A DNA stretch of 39,473 bases, taken from contig SHZW01000018.1 of assembly GCA_009692155.1 (NCBI GenBank), forward strand, positions 1-39,473, in the 5' to 3' direction. Source of the stretch: Nitrospiraceae bacterium. Lineage in GTDB: Bacteria > Nitrospirota > Nitrospiria > Nitrospirales > Nitrospiraceae. A program made the position numbers and the translations under genes. Position 1 is the stretch's first letter; every line of letters begins with the position of its first letter. Under the pieces are notes generated by a model. The model saw nothing but the letters and a program-made list of their open reading frames with translations, did not search any database and was not told where the DNA came from. Shown piece after piece: positions 27,959 to 35,041 of this stretch.

Positions 27959-28342
27959 CTAGTCGCCGAAAGGCCAGAACTGGAATTTCTGAGCGGACTT
28001 CGGTTTTCCGAACACGACGTCATCCACAACCCCGTTCTTAAAGAAGATGTACAGGTCTTGCCCCTTGATATTAGTCCGCGAAAAAAACAGTAGTGTTCAA
28101 GGTTTGACGTCATAATTATAGTACTGGAATATTTCATGTTCGTTCACTTCAATGATCCGGTCCGGTGCGCCTAGACGCGTTGCGACCTCAGTCCGTGTCG
28201 ACACGCCTTTTTTAATGGACTCAATATCCGCAGCATCGAACTGATCTCCGTACTTCCCCCTGACAAAGGCGCAACCGGTCATTGCAGGCAGCTCCTAAAA
28301 GACAGCTACGACCAGCATGCTCGCAATAAGGTGTCTCACCAC
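27959..28342 (-). pseudogene. BamE-like lipoprotein gene with two in-frame stops
   Basis: One frame gives VVRHLIASMLVVAVF, stop (TAG, 28297-28295), ELPAMTGCAFVRGKYGDQ, on to FQYYNYDVKP, stop (TGA, 28099-28097), then TLLFFSRTNIKGQDLYIFF and QFWPFGD with a natural TAG at 27961-27959. The first piece is a lipoprotein signal leading into the lipobox MTGC, and the last piece is protein-like, so the frame was once whole. A translatable core is 28282-28097 (61 residues, AGGAG upstream). A compensating pair of frameshifts around the T7 run near 28082-28090 is an alternative to the TGA. Sequencing error is possible. Confidence 0.6.
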
Positions 28343-28355
28343 TCGTGATGCATGG

Positions 28356-28859
28356 CTATCCCTTCCCATGGAGTTCCTTTCTCTCCAGCACGAAATCATT
28401 TTCAAACACCTGATAGGATGAGTCGCCCAATCCCACTTTTCCATAGACCGTCTTGGCAACGGCGTTCGCTACCTCGACGTACAGCCGGATGCCGCACACA
28501 TCGCCCTGCCGTCTGGCCTGCTCGAGAACCGATTCATGCATCTTCCGGTAGACGCCTCGCCGACGCCACGCTGCATCGACATAGACGCTTTGAATCCACC
28601 AGAACGTGGCATTGCGCCAGTCGCTCCATTCGAACGTGACCAGGAGCTGACCGACCACCAGTCGAGGCGACCGGTCCATCAACTCCGCCACGGTGTAAAA
28701 GCCTCGAGAGGGCGAGTCCAGGACCGCCTGTGTCCCCTGGCGCAGACGTGTTTCATCCAGGCGCCGCCCCTCTGTTTCCAACGCCATGGCCGCGCTGAAT
28801 CGGACGAGCGCGTCGACATCGTCCGTACTGGCGGATCGAATAATGAGACCGTTCAGCAT
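28356..28859 (-). CDS. GNAT-family N-acetyltransferase
   Basis: A 167-residue acetyltransferase. It starts LIIRSASTDDVDALVRF, a typical GNAT first strand and helix. Motif A is WIQSVYVDAAWRRRGVYRKM, with the acetyl-CoA pyrophosphate loop RRRGVY (R/QxxGxG/A-like). Motif B follows (GIRLYVEVANAVAKTVYGKVGL). The acceptor substrate is unknown. It overlaps the end of the DUF502 gene by 7 nt and is translationally coupled to it. Confidence 0.85.
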   Translation of the reverse strand: MLNGLIIRSASTDDVDALVRFSAAMALETEGRRLDETRLRQGTQAVLDSPSRGFYTVAELMDRSPRLVVGQLLVTFEWSDWRNATFWWIQSVYVDAAWRRRGVYRKMHESVLEQARRQGDVCGIRLYVEVANAVAKTVYGKVGLGDSSYQVFENDFVLERKELHGKG

Positions 28860-29518
28860 GGCCCTCCGACTCGCGGCCCGTCCTGCGGCGGCACGGTCGT
28901 GCCGGCCCTGGACAGCCAGCCCGGCGCTGGTCGGTACAGGCCTGCTGAAAACTCCATCTTCATCGCCTCCTCGGGAGGAAGATTAATCGGGACGACATTG
29001 CCTTCCGGGATGAAGGCCAGGTAGCCGGTAAAGGGGTGAATCGCGGTCGGCACAAACACCATCATGAGCGGTGTCGAGGACGCGACTTGAATGACCCGGG
29101 GGGCCAGCCCCATCACAAATCCAAGCGCCCAGAGCCCATCGCGTGGAAACGGAAATACCGCGACGGTGCTGCGATTGAACCGGGAGCGGAACTGAAACAA
29201 ATCGGTCATGCTTTTGATCGTGAGATACACGCTTCGGACCACGGGCACACGCTGGAACCACTCTTCCGTTCCCTGCAACAGGCGCTGCCCAAGACGTAAA
29301 TGGGTCGCCAGAACGCCGGCCAGCACAATGAGCGCCACAAGCGACACAATGCCGATCCCCGGGATATTGGTGGTCACCACATCTCCGAAGGCCTTCCCCA
29401 GCAGTTGATCGAGCGCGGAAAAAAGAGTGCGGAGAATGAGCACGGTGCCCCACGCCGGCACCAGAATGAGCAGGCCGGTCAAGAATTGGCGTTGAATATT
29501 TCGCCATCCCGTGCGCAT
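28853..29518 (-). CDS. DUF502-family membrane protein
   Basis: A 221-residue inner-membrane protein. Two transmembrane helices are seen: FLTGLLILVPAWGTVLILRTLF (about residues 12-33) and IGIVSLVALIVLAGVLATHL (about 54-73). Family blocks follow: VPVVRSVYLTIKSMTDLF, VVFVPTAIHPFTGYLAFIPEGNVVPINLP and PEEAMKMEFSAG. The function of DUF502 is unknown. ATG 29518 (MRTGWRNIQ) is preferred, since the open frame upstream lacks similarity to the family. It leads a two-gene unit with the GNAT gene. Confidence 0.85.
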   Translation of the reverse strand: MRTGWRNIQRQFLTGLLILVPAWGTVLILRTLFSALDQLLGKAFGDVVTTNIPGIGIVSLVALIVLAGVLATHLRLGQRLLQGTEEWFQRVPVVRSVYLTIKSMTDLFQFRSRFNRSTVAVFPFPRDGLWALGFVMGLAPRVIQVASSTPLMMVFVPTAIHPFTGYLAFIPEGNVVPINLPPEEAMKMEFSAGLYRPAPGWLSRAGTTVPPQDGPRVGGPC

Positions 29519-29601
29519 GAGTTGGATTCCCAGTGTATCGCAGTCTAGCAAATTCCAGCTGGCTGCGCACACTCTCCGAGCCGCCGCGTCCCCTCGCAGG
29601 C

Positions 29602-29630
29602 TTGATCTTCACAGGCAATTGAATTATTCT
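29602..29630 (+). promoter_or_regulatory. Candidate promoter of the Trm112-like gene
   Basis: TTGATC (29602-29607) and TATTCT (29625-29630) with a 17-bp spacer, 46 nt before the start codon at 29677. Confidence 0.4.
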
Positions 29631-29676
29631 AGTGCCTGCAAATGAGCGGTGAGTGCCTTCCACCAGCGAGGCGATC

Positions 29677-29946
29677 ATGCCAAAAGCCAATATTGACCAA
29701 GAACTCCTGGCGATCCTGTGCTGTCCTGAAACAAAGCAGGACGTTGCCATCGCCACTGACACACTGATCGGGACATTGAACGCACGGGTTCAGCAGGGCA
29801 TCCTGAAAAACAAGGCCGGCCAGTCGGTCAAGGAGCCTCTGGATGGCGGGCTCTTGAGAGCCGACAAGAAGATTCTGTATCCGATCCGCGAGGATATTCC
29901 TGTCATGCTGATCGAGGAAGGCATTCCCGTCGACGGCCTGGCCTAG
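29677..29946 (+). CDS. Trm112-family small protein
   Basis: An 89-residue protein of the Trm112/YcaR (UPF0434) family. The start ELLAILCCPETKQDVAI matches the family's LxILxCPxxKxxL block, and LYPIREDIPVMLIEE is the conserved C-terminal motif. Trm112 proteins stabilise methyltransferases; the bacterial role is less clear. ATG 29677 is chosen because GAGG lies 5 nt upstream; ATG 29653 is in frame further up. The family's second Cys pair is not present, as in many bacterial members. Confidence 0.85.
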   Translation: MPKANIDQELLAILCCPETKQDVAIATDTLIGTLNARVQQGILKNKAGQSVKEPLDGGLLRADKKILYPIREDIPVMLIEEGIPVDGLA

Positions 29947-30007
29947 TTTCCATCCTTCGTTATCCTGCCATTTTTCACGCTTGTCTCAGGCAGCGCGCAG
30001 CGGCTCC

Positions 30008-30292
30008 TTACGGAGGAAGCAGTTTACCTTCCACGTGATCCAGACTCGTCTTGGATCCCGTCGACGTCCCGCACTGGGCGCAGAGGTATTCGTAGAGGTT
30101 TCCGTTCGGAAGCACCAGGAGCAGTCGCTCCCGCGTAGGAGTGGCTTGCTTGCACTGCGGGCAATAGAGCAACGAGGCTTGGAATGCACCGTACTGGTCG
30201 CGCGGCGGGGGCCCGCCAGGCGCCTGCCTGGGTCGCGGGCGGGGCACGAACGGGCCGGGAGTCAATTTTGGTTTACGAGCGAATAGAGGCAT
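30008..30292 (-). CDS. Small zinc-ribbon protein with proline-rich N-terminus
   Basis: A 94-residue protein. The first 35 residues are basic and proline-rich (PFVPRPRPRQAPGGPPPR). The rest has two CxxC knuckles, YCPQCKQ and LCAQCGT, 26 residues apart, which suggests one zinc ribbon. The function is unknown. It is last in a run of small minus-strand genes and converges with the Trm112 gene. Confidence 0.6.
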   Translation of the reverse strand: MPLFARKPKLTPGPFVPRPRPRQAPGGPPPRDQYGAFQASLLYCPQCKQATPTRERLLLVLPNGNLYEYLCAQCGTSTGSKTSLDHVEGKLLPP

Positions 30293-30347
30293 GACTGTCC
30301 GGCGTATCCCGTTCTTTGTGTTCTTTTTTTGAAACCGTTCCTCACCC

Positions 30348-30596
30348 TTAGCGGCTCAGAAATTCTGCCTTGGACCGTCCGCAGGCAGCCCACCAGAGCG
30401 CTCGAACGAGTTGAACCACGCCATAGACACCCGCGCCAAGCACAAGGCCGTAGAGCCCGGCATGGCTCCAAGGCCATCGTTCCGGCGCATGCAGCACAAC
30501 GGCAAGAGCCATGTGCCCTCCCAGGCCCAGGCAGAGCGCAAAAACGATCCACTCACGGATCATGTGTGATTTTGAAGGTACGTCTCTCTGACCCAT
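30348..30596 (-). CDS. Small membrane protein, two helices
   Basis: Up to 82 residues with two hydrophobic segments (EWIVFALCLGLGGHMALAVVL and GLYGLVLGAGVYGVVQLVRAL) joined by a short polar loop. No domain is recognised. ATG 30563 (MIREWIV) is an alternative start that begins directly at the first helix. Neither start has a clear ribosome-binding site, so the gene is plausible rather than certain. Confidence 0.5.
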   Translation of the reverse strand: MGQRDVPSKSHMIREWIVFALCLGLGGHMALAVVLHAPERWPWSHAGLYGLVLGAGVYGVVQLVRALWWAACGRSKAEFLSR

Positions 30597-30662
30597 GCAG
30601 GCGACTGCCTATCGGACAGCACAACAGGGAGGAATACAATCAGACGGCAGACGGGCAGTGAT

Positions 30663-31049
30663 CTACGCCGGCGTGTCTGTGCTCACCGAGCTTTTAGCAG
30701 ACTCGATCTCGGACACCGCGATGAGGCCACCCAGATAATCGGACACAAAGTTCAGCGCCTCTTCCCGACCATCCGCACGACGGCCTTTTTCACGCCGCTG
30801 AACCGAGAGTTCGTGATCGAGGTCGGACTTGACGTCTCCCAGCACCCGCTGCAGCGAAGACGGCGTGAGGTTGGCATCCATGTCTTCGAGCTCCTGGCAT
30901 CGATCCAGCACCCAATTGAGCCCTTCGATCCGTCCGGAATAATGCTCTTGCTCCGCCGCATCGAGACGGGACATGGCGGTGGCAAAGGCCTGCCCTTCGT
31001 ACACGAGATTATAGAAGCTTGTGACGGCCCGTTGTAGCGTTGGATTCAT
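30663..31049 (-). CDS. Hypothetical helical protein (128 aa)
   Basis: A soluble, acidic, mostly helical protein (SRLDAAEQEHYSGRIEGLNW, then LQRVLGDVKSDLDHELSVQRR) with no recognised domain or signal. The gene is well supported: a promoter with perfect TATAAT lies upstream and GAGGAGAT precedes the ATG by about 7 nt. It is close to the 109-residue gene and the radical SAM gene, all on the same strand, but it has its own promoter. Confidence 0.65.
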   Translation of the reverse strand: MNPTLQRAVTSFYNLVYEGQAFATAMSRLDAAEQEHYSGRIEGLNWVLDRCQELEDMDANLTPSSLQRVLGDVKSDLDHELSVQRREKGRRADGREEALNFVSDYLGGLIAVSEIESAKSSVSTDTPA

Positions 31050-31088
31050 TCAACAATCTCCTCATCGTAGATGTAGATATGGTGCCCC

Positions 31089-31116
31089 ATTATACATGAC
31101 CATCGAGGGGCTACAA
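31089..31116 (-). promoter_or_regulatory. Sigma-70 promoter of the 128-residue gene
   Basis: On the minus strand: TTGTAG (31116-31111), a 16-bp spacer, and TATAAT (31094-31089). The start codon is about 40 nt downstream at 31049, leaving room for the GAGGAG ribosome-binding site. Confidence 0.6.
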
Positions 31117-31135
31117 GGTTTTTCTCTGTTGATCG

Positions 31136-31465
31136 TCAGGTAAAAAGCAGCGAGTGGAACTCATTCATAAATCCATAGTAGAGCGGCGCGAAATCCTTGA
31201 GGCTGTCCGGGCTTGTCTCCTTCAAGCGCTTGAAAAAGAACACCTGATGGCGGGGGTCAAGCTGTTCCAAGAGTTGGCTCAACTGAGCCATGGTATAGCT
31301 CCCCGAAGGAACACTCAACACATAGTGGACCAGCCGCTCGACGAATTGCTCCCCGACATAGTCACTGGTGATATAGCCGTCGAGGATCTTTCCGCTTGCC
31401 AGAAATTCGTCAAAAGGAACCGCTTGGGCAGCGAATGGCATTGGCGCACGGGGTGGTGTGGTCAT
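31136..31465 (-). CDS. Unknown 109-residue protein beside the radical SAM gene
   Basis: A small protein with a proline/alanine-rich N-terminus (TTPPRAPMPFAAQAVPF), then a folded-looking helical part (FDEFLASGKILDGYITSDYVG, LSQLLEQLDPRHQVFFFKRL), ending NEFHSLLFT. No domain is recognised. ATG 31465 is chosen; the open frame runs 7 codons further to a TTG. It lies 141 nt downstream of the radical SAM gene with its own candidate promoter. It could be that enzyme's substrate or partner, but it has no double-glycine leader or Cys/Ser/Thr-rich core, so this is speculative. Confidence 0.6.
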   Translation of the reverse strand: MTTPPRAPMPFAAQAVPFDEFLASGKILDGYITSDYVGEQFVERLVHYVLSVPSGSYTMAQLSQLLEQLDPRHQVFFFKRLKETSPDSLKDFAPLYYGFMNEFHSLLFT

Positions 31466-31511
31466 GAACTCACCAGAAAAAAACAAAGTCCCAGCTCACT
31501 TTACGGGTTCC

Positions 31512-31541
31512 ACTCTACCCAAGCCCTATCCCCATCGTCAA
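31512..31541 (-). promoter_or_regulatory. Candidate promoter of the 109-residue gene
   Basis: On the minus strand: TTGACG (31541-31536), an 18-bp spacer, and TAGAGT (31517-31512), about 47 nt before the ATG at 31465. It lies between the radical SAM gene and the small gene. Confidence 0.5.
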
Positions 31542-31605
31542 GGTGCTCCCCTCGATGTTCGATTGTGCCGAGTGTGTATACGTGACTGGAACAGAACGGC
31601 ATATC

Positions 31606-33480
31606 TCAATAATAGGGGTTGGCTGGAATTGCCAATGTGAAATACTTGCCCTTCTCTTCGTAGAGAATGCGATCACCCACAAGTTCGGTGAGCGACTGTT
31701 GAATAGCTTCGGGTGATATCGATCCCGGTGCCGAGTGGGCGCCGGCTTCCTGCCGAACCAACTCAAATGTCTTGGGGGCCTCGTTGCAAAATTCTATGAT
31801 GCGGGCCGAAGCGCCGTCGTAGCGTTTCCGGATCGGTGCACCTTCCGTCCGTCCGTCGTAGACGGTGACAAATCCCATGCCTTTGACATAATAGAGAAAC
31901 GGCTTCTCCGCCGAAGTATATCGCCGTTTCCAGTCATCGGTGAGAGCGGTCAGTTCCTGGACCAGCGCGGAATCCACGGCCCGTTCCACCTCGTACTCGA
32001 AATCATAGGCGACCTTGGCCAGATCCATCTGGGACGGGTTGTAGACATAGTCGTAGGCCACCCCCGGGCCGGTGATCTTGATGCCGTAGCGATCAGGGTT
32101 GGTGAAATACGGACTAAACCGTTCCAGCCAGAGCCGTCCGACGCTTTCCGGAGGAGGAAGGTGCACGAGCGCTGGGATGAGGTTGATTTGCCGCCTGTAA
32201 TCTTCAACCGTTTCACCTGGAAATCCCAGAAGGATGTTCCAGGAGATGTGCACGTTATAATAGCTGCTCCACTTGAGACAGGCGAGATTTTGCAAGGGGC
32301 TGACCCCCTTGTCCATTTCTCGAAGCGTCGCGGCGCTGAGGCTTTCGATCCCCGGCTGCATCACTTTCACGCCGCCCTGCGCCAGCGTGTGTATCTGACG
32401 CTTGGATAGATTGCTCTTGGTTTCGATGAAGATATCCAGGTCATACCGCTCTTCGGCGAGCTTCCCAAACACCGAGTCGATATAGGTCATATCGATGATG
32501 TTGTCGACGAAGCGGAACCGTGTGGCGTTGTACCGAGAGGACAGGTAGCGCAACTCTTCCAATACCTGGTCTGGTTTTTTGGCCCTGAATTTCATGCTTT
32601 GCGCATTCAATCCACAAAACGTACAGTGGTGCTTCTCCCCCCACCAGCACCCTCGCGCCGATTCATATAAGAGGATCCGGCTGAAGTCTCCTCTGGCAGA
32701 TGGGTGTACGGCGTTGAGTTGTTGAAAATAGTCATCGTAGTCCGGAGGTCCCATCTGCTGAAAATCCGTAAACAGAACCGGATTGTGTTCAAACTGGACC
32801 GCGTTCCCCCGACGGCCCAAGACACCGGCCGGCACTTTTGCGGTGTCGCCTGCGAGGAGTTGCCTGACAAGAGCCGGGAACGGAACTTCTCCTTCGCCGA
32901 GCACGGCGTAGTCGATCCAAGGGAAGGCCCGAAAATATTCCTGTCCCATTTCTCCATCGTAGTTGGCTCCTCCAAACACAATCTTGACTTGCGGGTAGAG
33001 CTCCTTGATGAGTTTGGCCAGGGTTACGCTGGCCACGTTCTGGTGGAACATGGAGGTGAACCCGATGACAGCATACTGTCCCCAGTCGATGGCTGTGGAG
33101 GCCCAGGTAAGGAATCTTGGAGCTATCTTCTCTTCAATTTCAAGTAGATATGAACTTGATGTGCCGCCTGCCAGGGCAATTCGATCGCACAATGGCTTGA
33201 AGGTCGTAAGGTATTTTCCGTGTTTTGGATTATCGTGGAAGAGTAATCGTGAGAAGAGCCATTCCCCGATCAGAGCTTGCTGCTCACACAGCAGATCATA
33301 GAGTGGAAAGCCAATCTGAGCGGCAAAGGAGAGATTCAGATAATGGCACTTAACGCCAATATTGTTTGCCTTTAGAACCTGCGCGAGAGTACCCAACTGA
33401 ATAGAGGGATATTTGGCGTGCCCAAAGGGCAGGGTCACCAGGGCAACAGGAGAGCTTTGGGGGGAGTTTGCTGCGCTCAT
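31606..33480 (-). CDS. B12-binding radical SAM protein, RiPP-maturation type (TIGR03975-like)
   Basis: A 624-residue enzyme. Residues about 10-215 form a cobalamin-binding-like domain (VALVTLPFGHAKYPSIQLGTL, VIGFTSMFHQNVASVTLAKLI, VFGGANYDGEMG, VLGEGEVPFP). The radical SAM core starts at YESARGCWWGEKHHCTFCGLN, with cysteines 278, 286 and 289 in a CX7CX2C spacing instead of CX3CX2C. This motif is typical of the RiPP-maturation radical SAM protein 1 class. The core continues with FRFVDNIID, GVKVMQPGIESLS and NILLGFPGET. The C-terminal about 80 residues look like a winged-helix tail. Such enzymes modify ribosomal peptides, often by C-methylation. The substrate is unknown; the nearest candidate is the 109-residue product. 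It lies just beyond the nxr terminator. Confidence 0.8.
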   Translation of the reverse strand: MSAANSPQSSPVALVTLPFGHAKYPSIQLGTLAQVLKANNIGVKCHYLNLSFAAQIGFPLYDLLCEQQALIGEWLFSRLLFHDNPKHGKYLTTFKPLCDRIALAGGTSSSYLLEIEEKIAPRFLTWASTAIDWGQYAVIGFTSMFHQNVASVTLAKLIKELYPQVKIVFGGANYDGEMGQEYFRAFPWIDYAVLGEGEVPFPALVRQLLAGDTAKVPAGVLGRRGNAVQFEHNPVLFTDFQQMGPPDYDDYFQQLNAVHPSARGDFSRILLYESARGCWWGEKHHCTFCGLNAQSMKFRAKKPDQVLEELRYLSSRYNATRFRFVDNIIDMTYIDSVFGKLAEERYDLDIFIETKSNLSKRQIHTLAQGGVKVMQPGIESLSAATLREMDKGVSPLQNLACLKWSSYYNVHISWNILLGFPGETVEDYRRQINLIPALVHLPPPESVGRLWLERFSPYFTNPDRYGIKITGPGVAYDYVYNPSQMDLAKVAYDFEYEVERAVDSALVQELTALTDDWKRRYTSAEKPFLYYVKGMGFVTVYDGRTEGAPIRKRYDGASARIIEFCNEAPKTFELVRQEAGAHSAPGSISPEAIQQSLTELVGDRILYEEKGKYFTLAIPANPYY

Positions 33481-33601
33481 GAAGTTCTGTCTGTCCTAAG
33501 CCCTAACGCAATCTCATAGCATGGTTAATAACGCTTTTGCCAGGGTTCCGCGGTGCAGACCGACCTTGCTTCGGCTATGTCTCTGCATCGTTGGCAGCTG
33601 A

Positions 33602-33638
33602 AAACAAAAGGCGGAACGCCCTGTTGGACGCTCCGCCC
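33602..33638 (-). terminator. Intrinsic terminator of nxrAB
   Basis: On the minus strand: GGCGGAGCGTCC, a short loop, then GGGCGTTCCGCC followed by TTTTGTTTT. The stem is 12 bp with two G-T pairs. It lies 50-86 nt beyond the nxrB stop codon and separates nxr from the radical SAM gene. Confidence 0.85.
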
Positions 33639-33687
33639 TTGATACCTCCGGTTACCGATAACCTTAGCGGCTATTGGTATCCAGTGA

Positions 33688-34977
33688 TTACAGCCAGTTC
33701 ACGCGCTCGGCCGGCCGAATGTAGATCGGCTCTTCGACCTGGATGCGCGCTACTTCCTTGCCCGACTTATTGAAGCCCAGCACGGTATCGTTATACATCT
33801 CGAACCGCTTTCCGTGGATCTGGGTCTCGAACACCTTCGGGCCCGGGATGACGTCATACCGGAAGATGATCTGCTGGCTGGCTCTCCAGAGCTGGAGGAC
33901 GGCCAACAGTTCCCGGCTCGGTACCAAATACTTCTCGATCGCGCTGTCGACGCCAGGCCCGAACATCTGCCGCGCATAGCCGCGCGGGCTGTGCCGTGGC
34001 GGAATGTAGAAACCGTTGGGCTCCGTGCCCCACTGCGGATACAGCGGCAGCGCCACCTGCTCCACACGGATCGTGTAGTACAGAGGATGCCAGCGATCTT
34101 CCGCCCAGAGGCCGTCTTCCCCTATGCGCACCAGGCTCTGCATGCGGATCTTCCCGACGCAGGCGGCCATGCAGCGCGTTTCCATCGGTTCGCCACCCGT
34201 CAAGGGGTCCTTGCCCTCGATGCGCGGATAGCAGGCAATACACTTCTCAGAGACACGGGTCGTACCCCGATACATCGGCTTCTTGAAGGGGCACTGTTCC
34301 ACGCACTTTTTGTAGCCGCGGCAGCGGTTCTGGTCGATCAACACGATGCCGTCTTCCGGCCGCTTGTAGATCGCCTTGCGCGGGCAGGCGGCCAGACAGC
34401 CGGGGTACGTGCAGTGGTTGCAGATCCGTTGGAGATAGAAGAAGAACGTCTCATGCTCCGGCAGGCTGCTCCCCGTCAATTTCCAGGGCTCTTCCTTGCT
34501 GAAGCCGGACTTGTCAGTCCCCTCTACGAGGGCGCGCATCGAGGTGGCCGTGTCCTCATAGATGTTGACGAAGCGCCATTCCTGGTCGGTTGGGATGTAG
34601 CCGATCGCCGCCTGGCCGACTTTGGCTCCGGCATCGAAAATCGTCATCCCTTCAAACACCCCGTAGGGCGCATGGTGCTTGCGGCCCACCCGCACGTTCC
34701 ACACCTGCCCACCCGGGTTCACTTGCTCGATCAACTGCGTGATCTTGACGTCGTAGAACTGTGGATACCCACCGTAGGGCTTGGTCTCCACGTTGTTCCA
34801 CCACATATACTCCTGGCCCTTGGAGAACAGCCACGTGGACTTGTCCGCCATGGAACAGGTCTGGCAGGCCAGACACCGATTGATGTTAAAGACGAAGGCA
34901 AACTGCCACTTCGGATGCCGTTCCTCATAGGGATACAGCATCTTCCGTCCCAGTTGCCAGTTATAGACTTCAGGCAT
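33688..34977 (-). CDS. nxrB: Nitrite oxidoreductase beta subunit NxrB
   Basis: A 429-residue iron-sulphur protein that passes electrons from NxrA to the rest of the nitrite-oxidising complex. The cysteine blocks are CLACQTC (35-41), CNHCTYPGCLAACP (186-198), CRGYKKCVEQCP (219-229), CIAC (246-249) and CMAAC (269-273). These can hold four clusters (three 4Fe-4S and one 3Fe-4S), as in type II DMSO-reductase-family beta subunits. It has no signal peptide and is probably exported together with NxrA by Tat. AAGGAGG is 6-7 nt before the ATG. It is the second gene of the operon, 64 nt after nxrA, and is followed by a terminator. Confidence 0.97.
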   Translation of the reverse strand: MPEVYNWQLGRKMLYPYEERHPKWQFAFVFNINRCLACQTCSMADKSTWLFSKGQEYMWWNNVETKPYGGYPQFYDVKITQLIEQVNPGGQVWNVRVGRKHHAPYGVFEGMTIFDAGAKVGQAAIGYIPTDQEWRFVNIYEDTATSMRALVEGTDKSGFSKEEPWKLTGSSLPEHETFFFYLQRICNHCTYPGCLAACPRKAIYKRPEDGIVLIDQNRCRGYKKCVEQCPFKKPMYRGTTRVSEKCIACYPRIEGKDPLTGGEPMETRCMAACVGKIRMQSLVRIGEDGLWAEDRWHPLYYTIRVEQVALPLYPQWGTEPNGFYIPPRHSPRGYARQMFGPGVDSAIEKYLVPSRELLAVLQLWRASQQIIFRYDVIPGPKVFETQIHGKRFEMYNDTVLGFNKSGKEVARIQVEEPIYIRPAERVNWL

Positions 34978-34991
34978 TGTAAATCCTCCTT

Positions 34992-35040
34992 GTTAATCGT
35001 TACCCGTTATCGTTACCGCATCATACGCGCAACGATTAAC
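34992..35040 (-). promoter_or_regulatory. Inverted repeat between nxrA and nxrB
   Basis: GTTAATCGTT (34992-35001) and AACGATTAAC (35031-35040) are perfect inverses 29 nt apart. The left part also repeats the word CGTTA. In the mRNA this would form a stem-loop between the nxrA stop and the nxrB ribosome-binding site, which could affect message stability or the NxrA/NxrB ratio. Confidence 0.6.
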
Positions 35041-35041
35041 C

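Noticed and set aside
28097-28099. In-frame TGA as a selenocysteine codon
   Set aside because: No downstream hairpin of SECIS type was recognised, the family is not a redox enzyme, and a second stop (TAG) interrupts the same gene.
28941-28956. Short match (about 13-15 nt) to the GCTGAAAAC arm of the 6679-6802 repeat
   Set aside because: It lies inside the conserved DUF502 coding segment MEFSAG, and the rest of the palindrome is absent, so it is chance.
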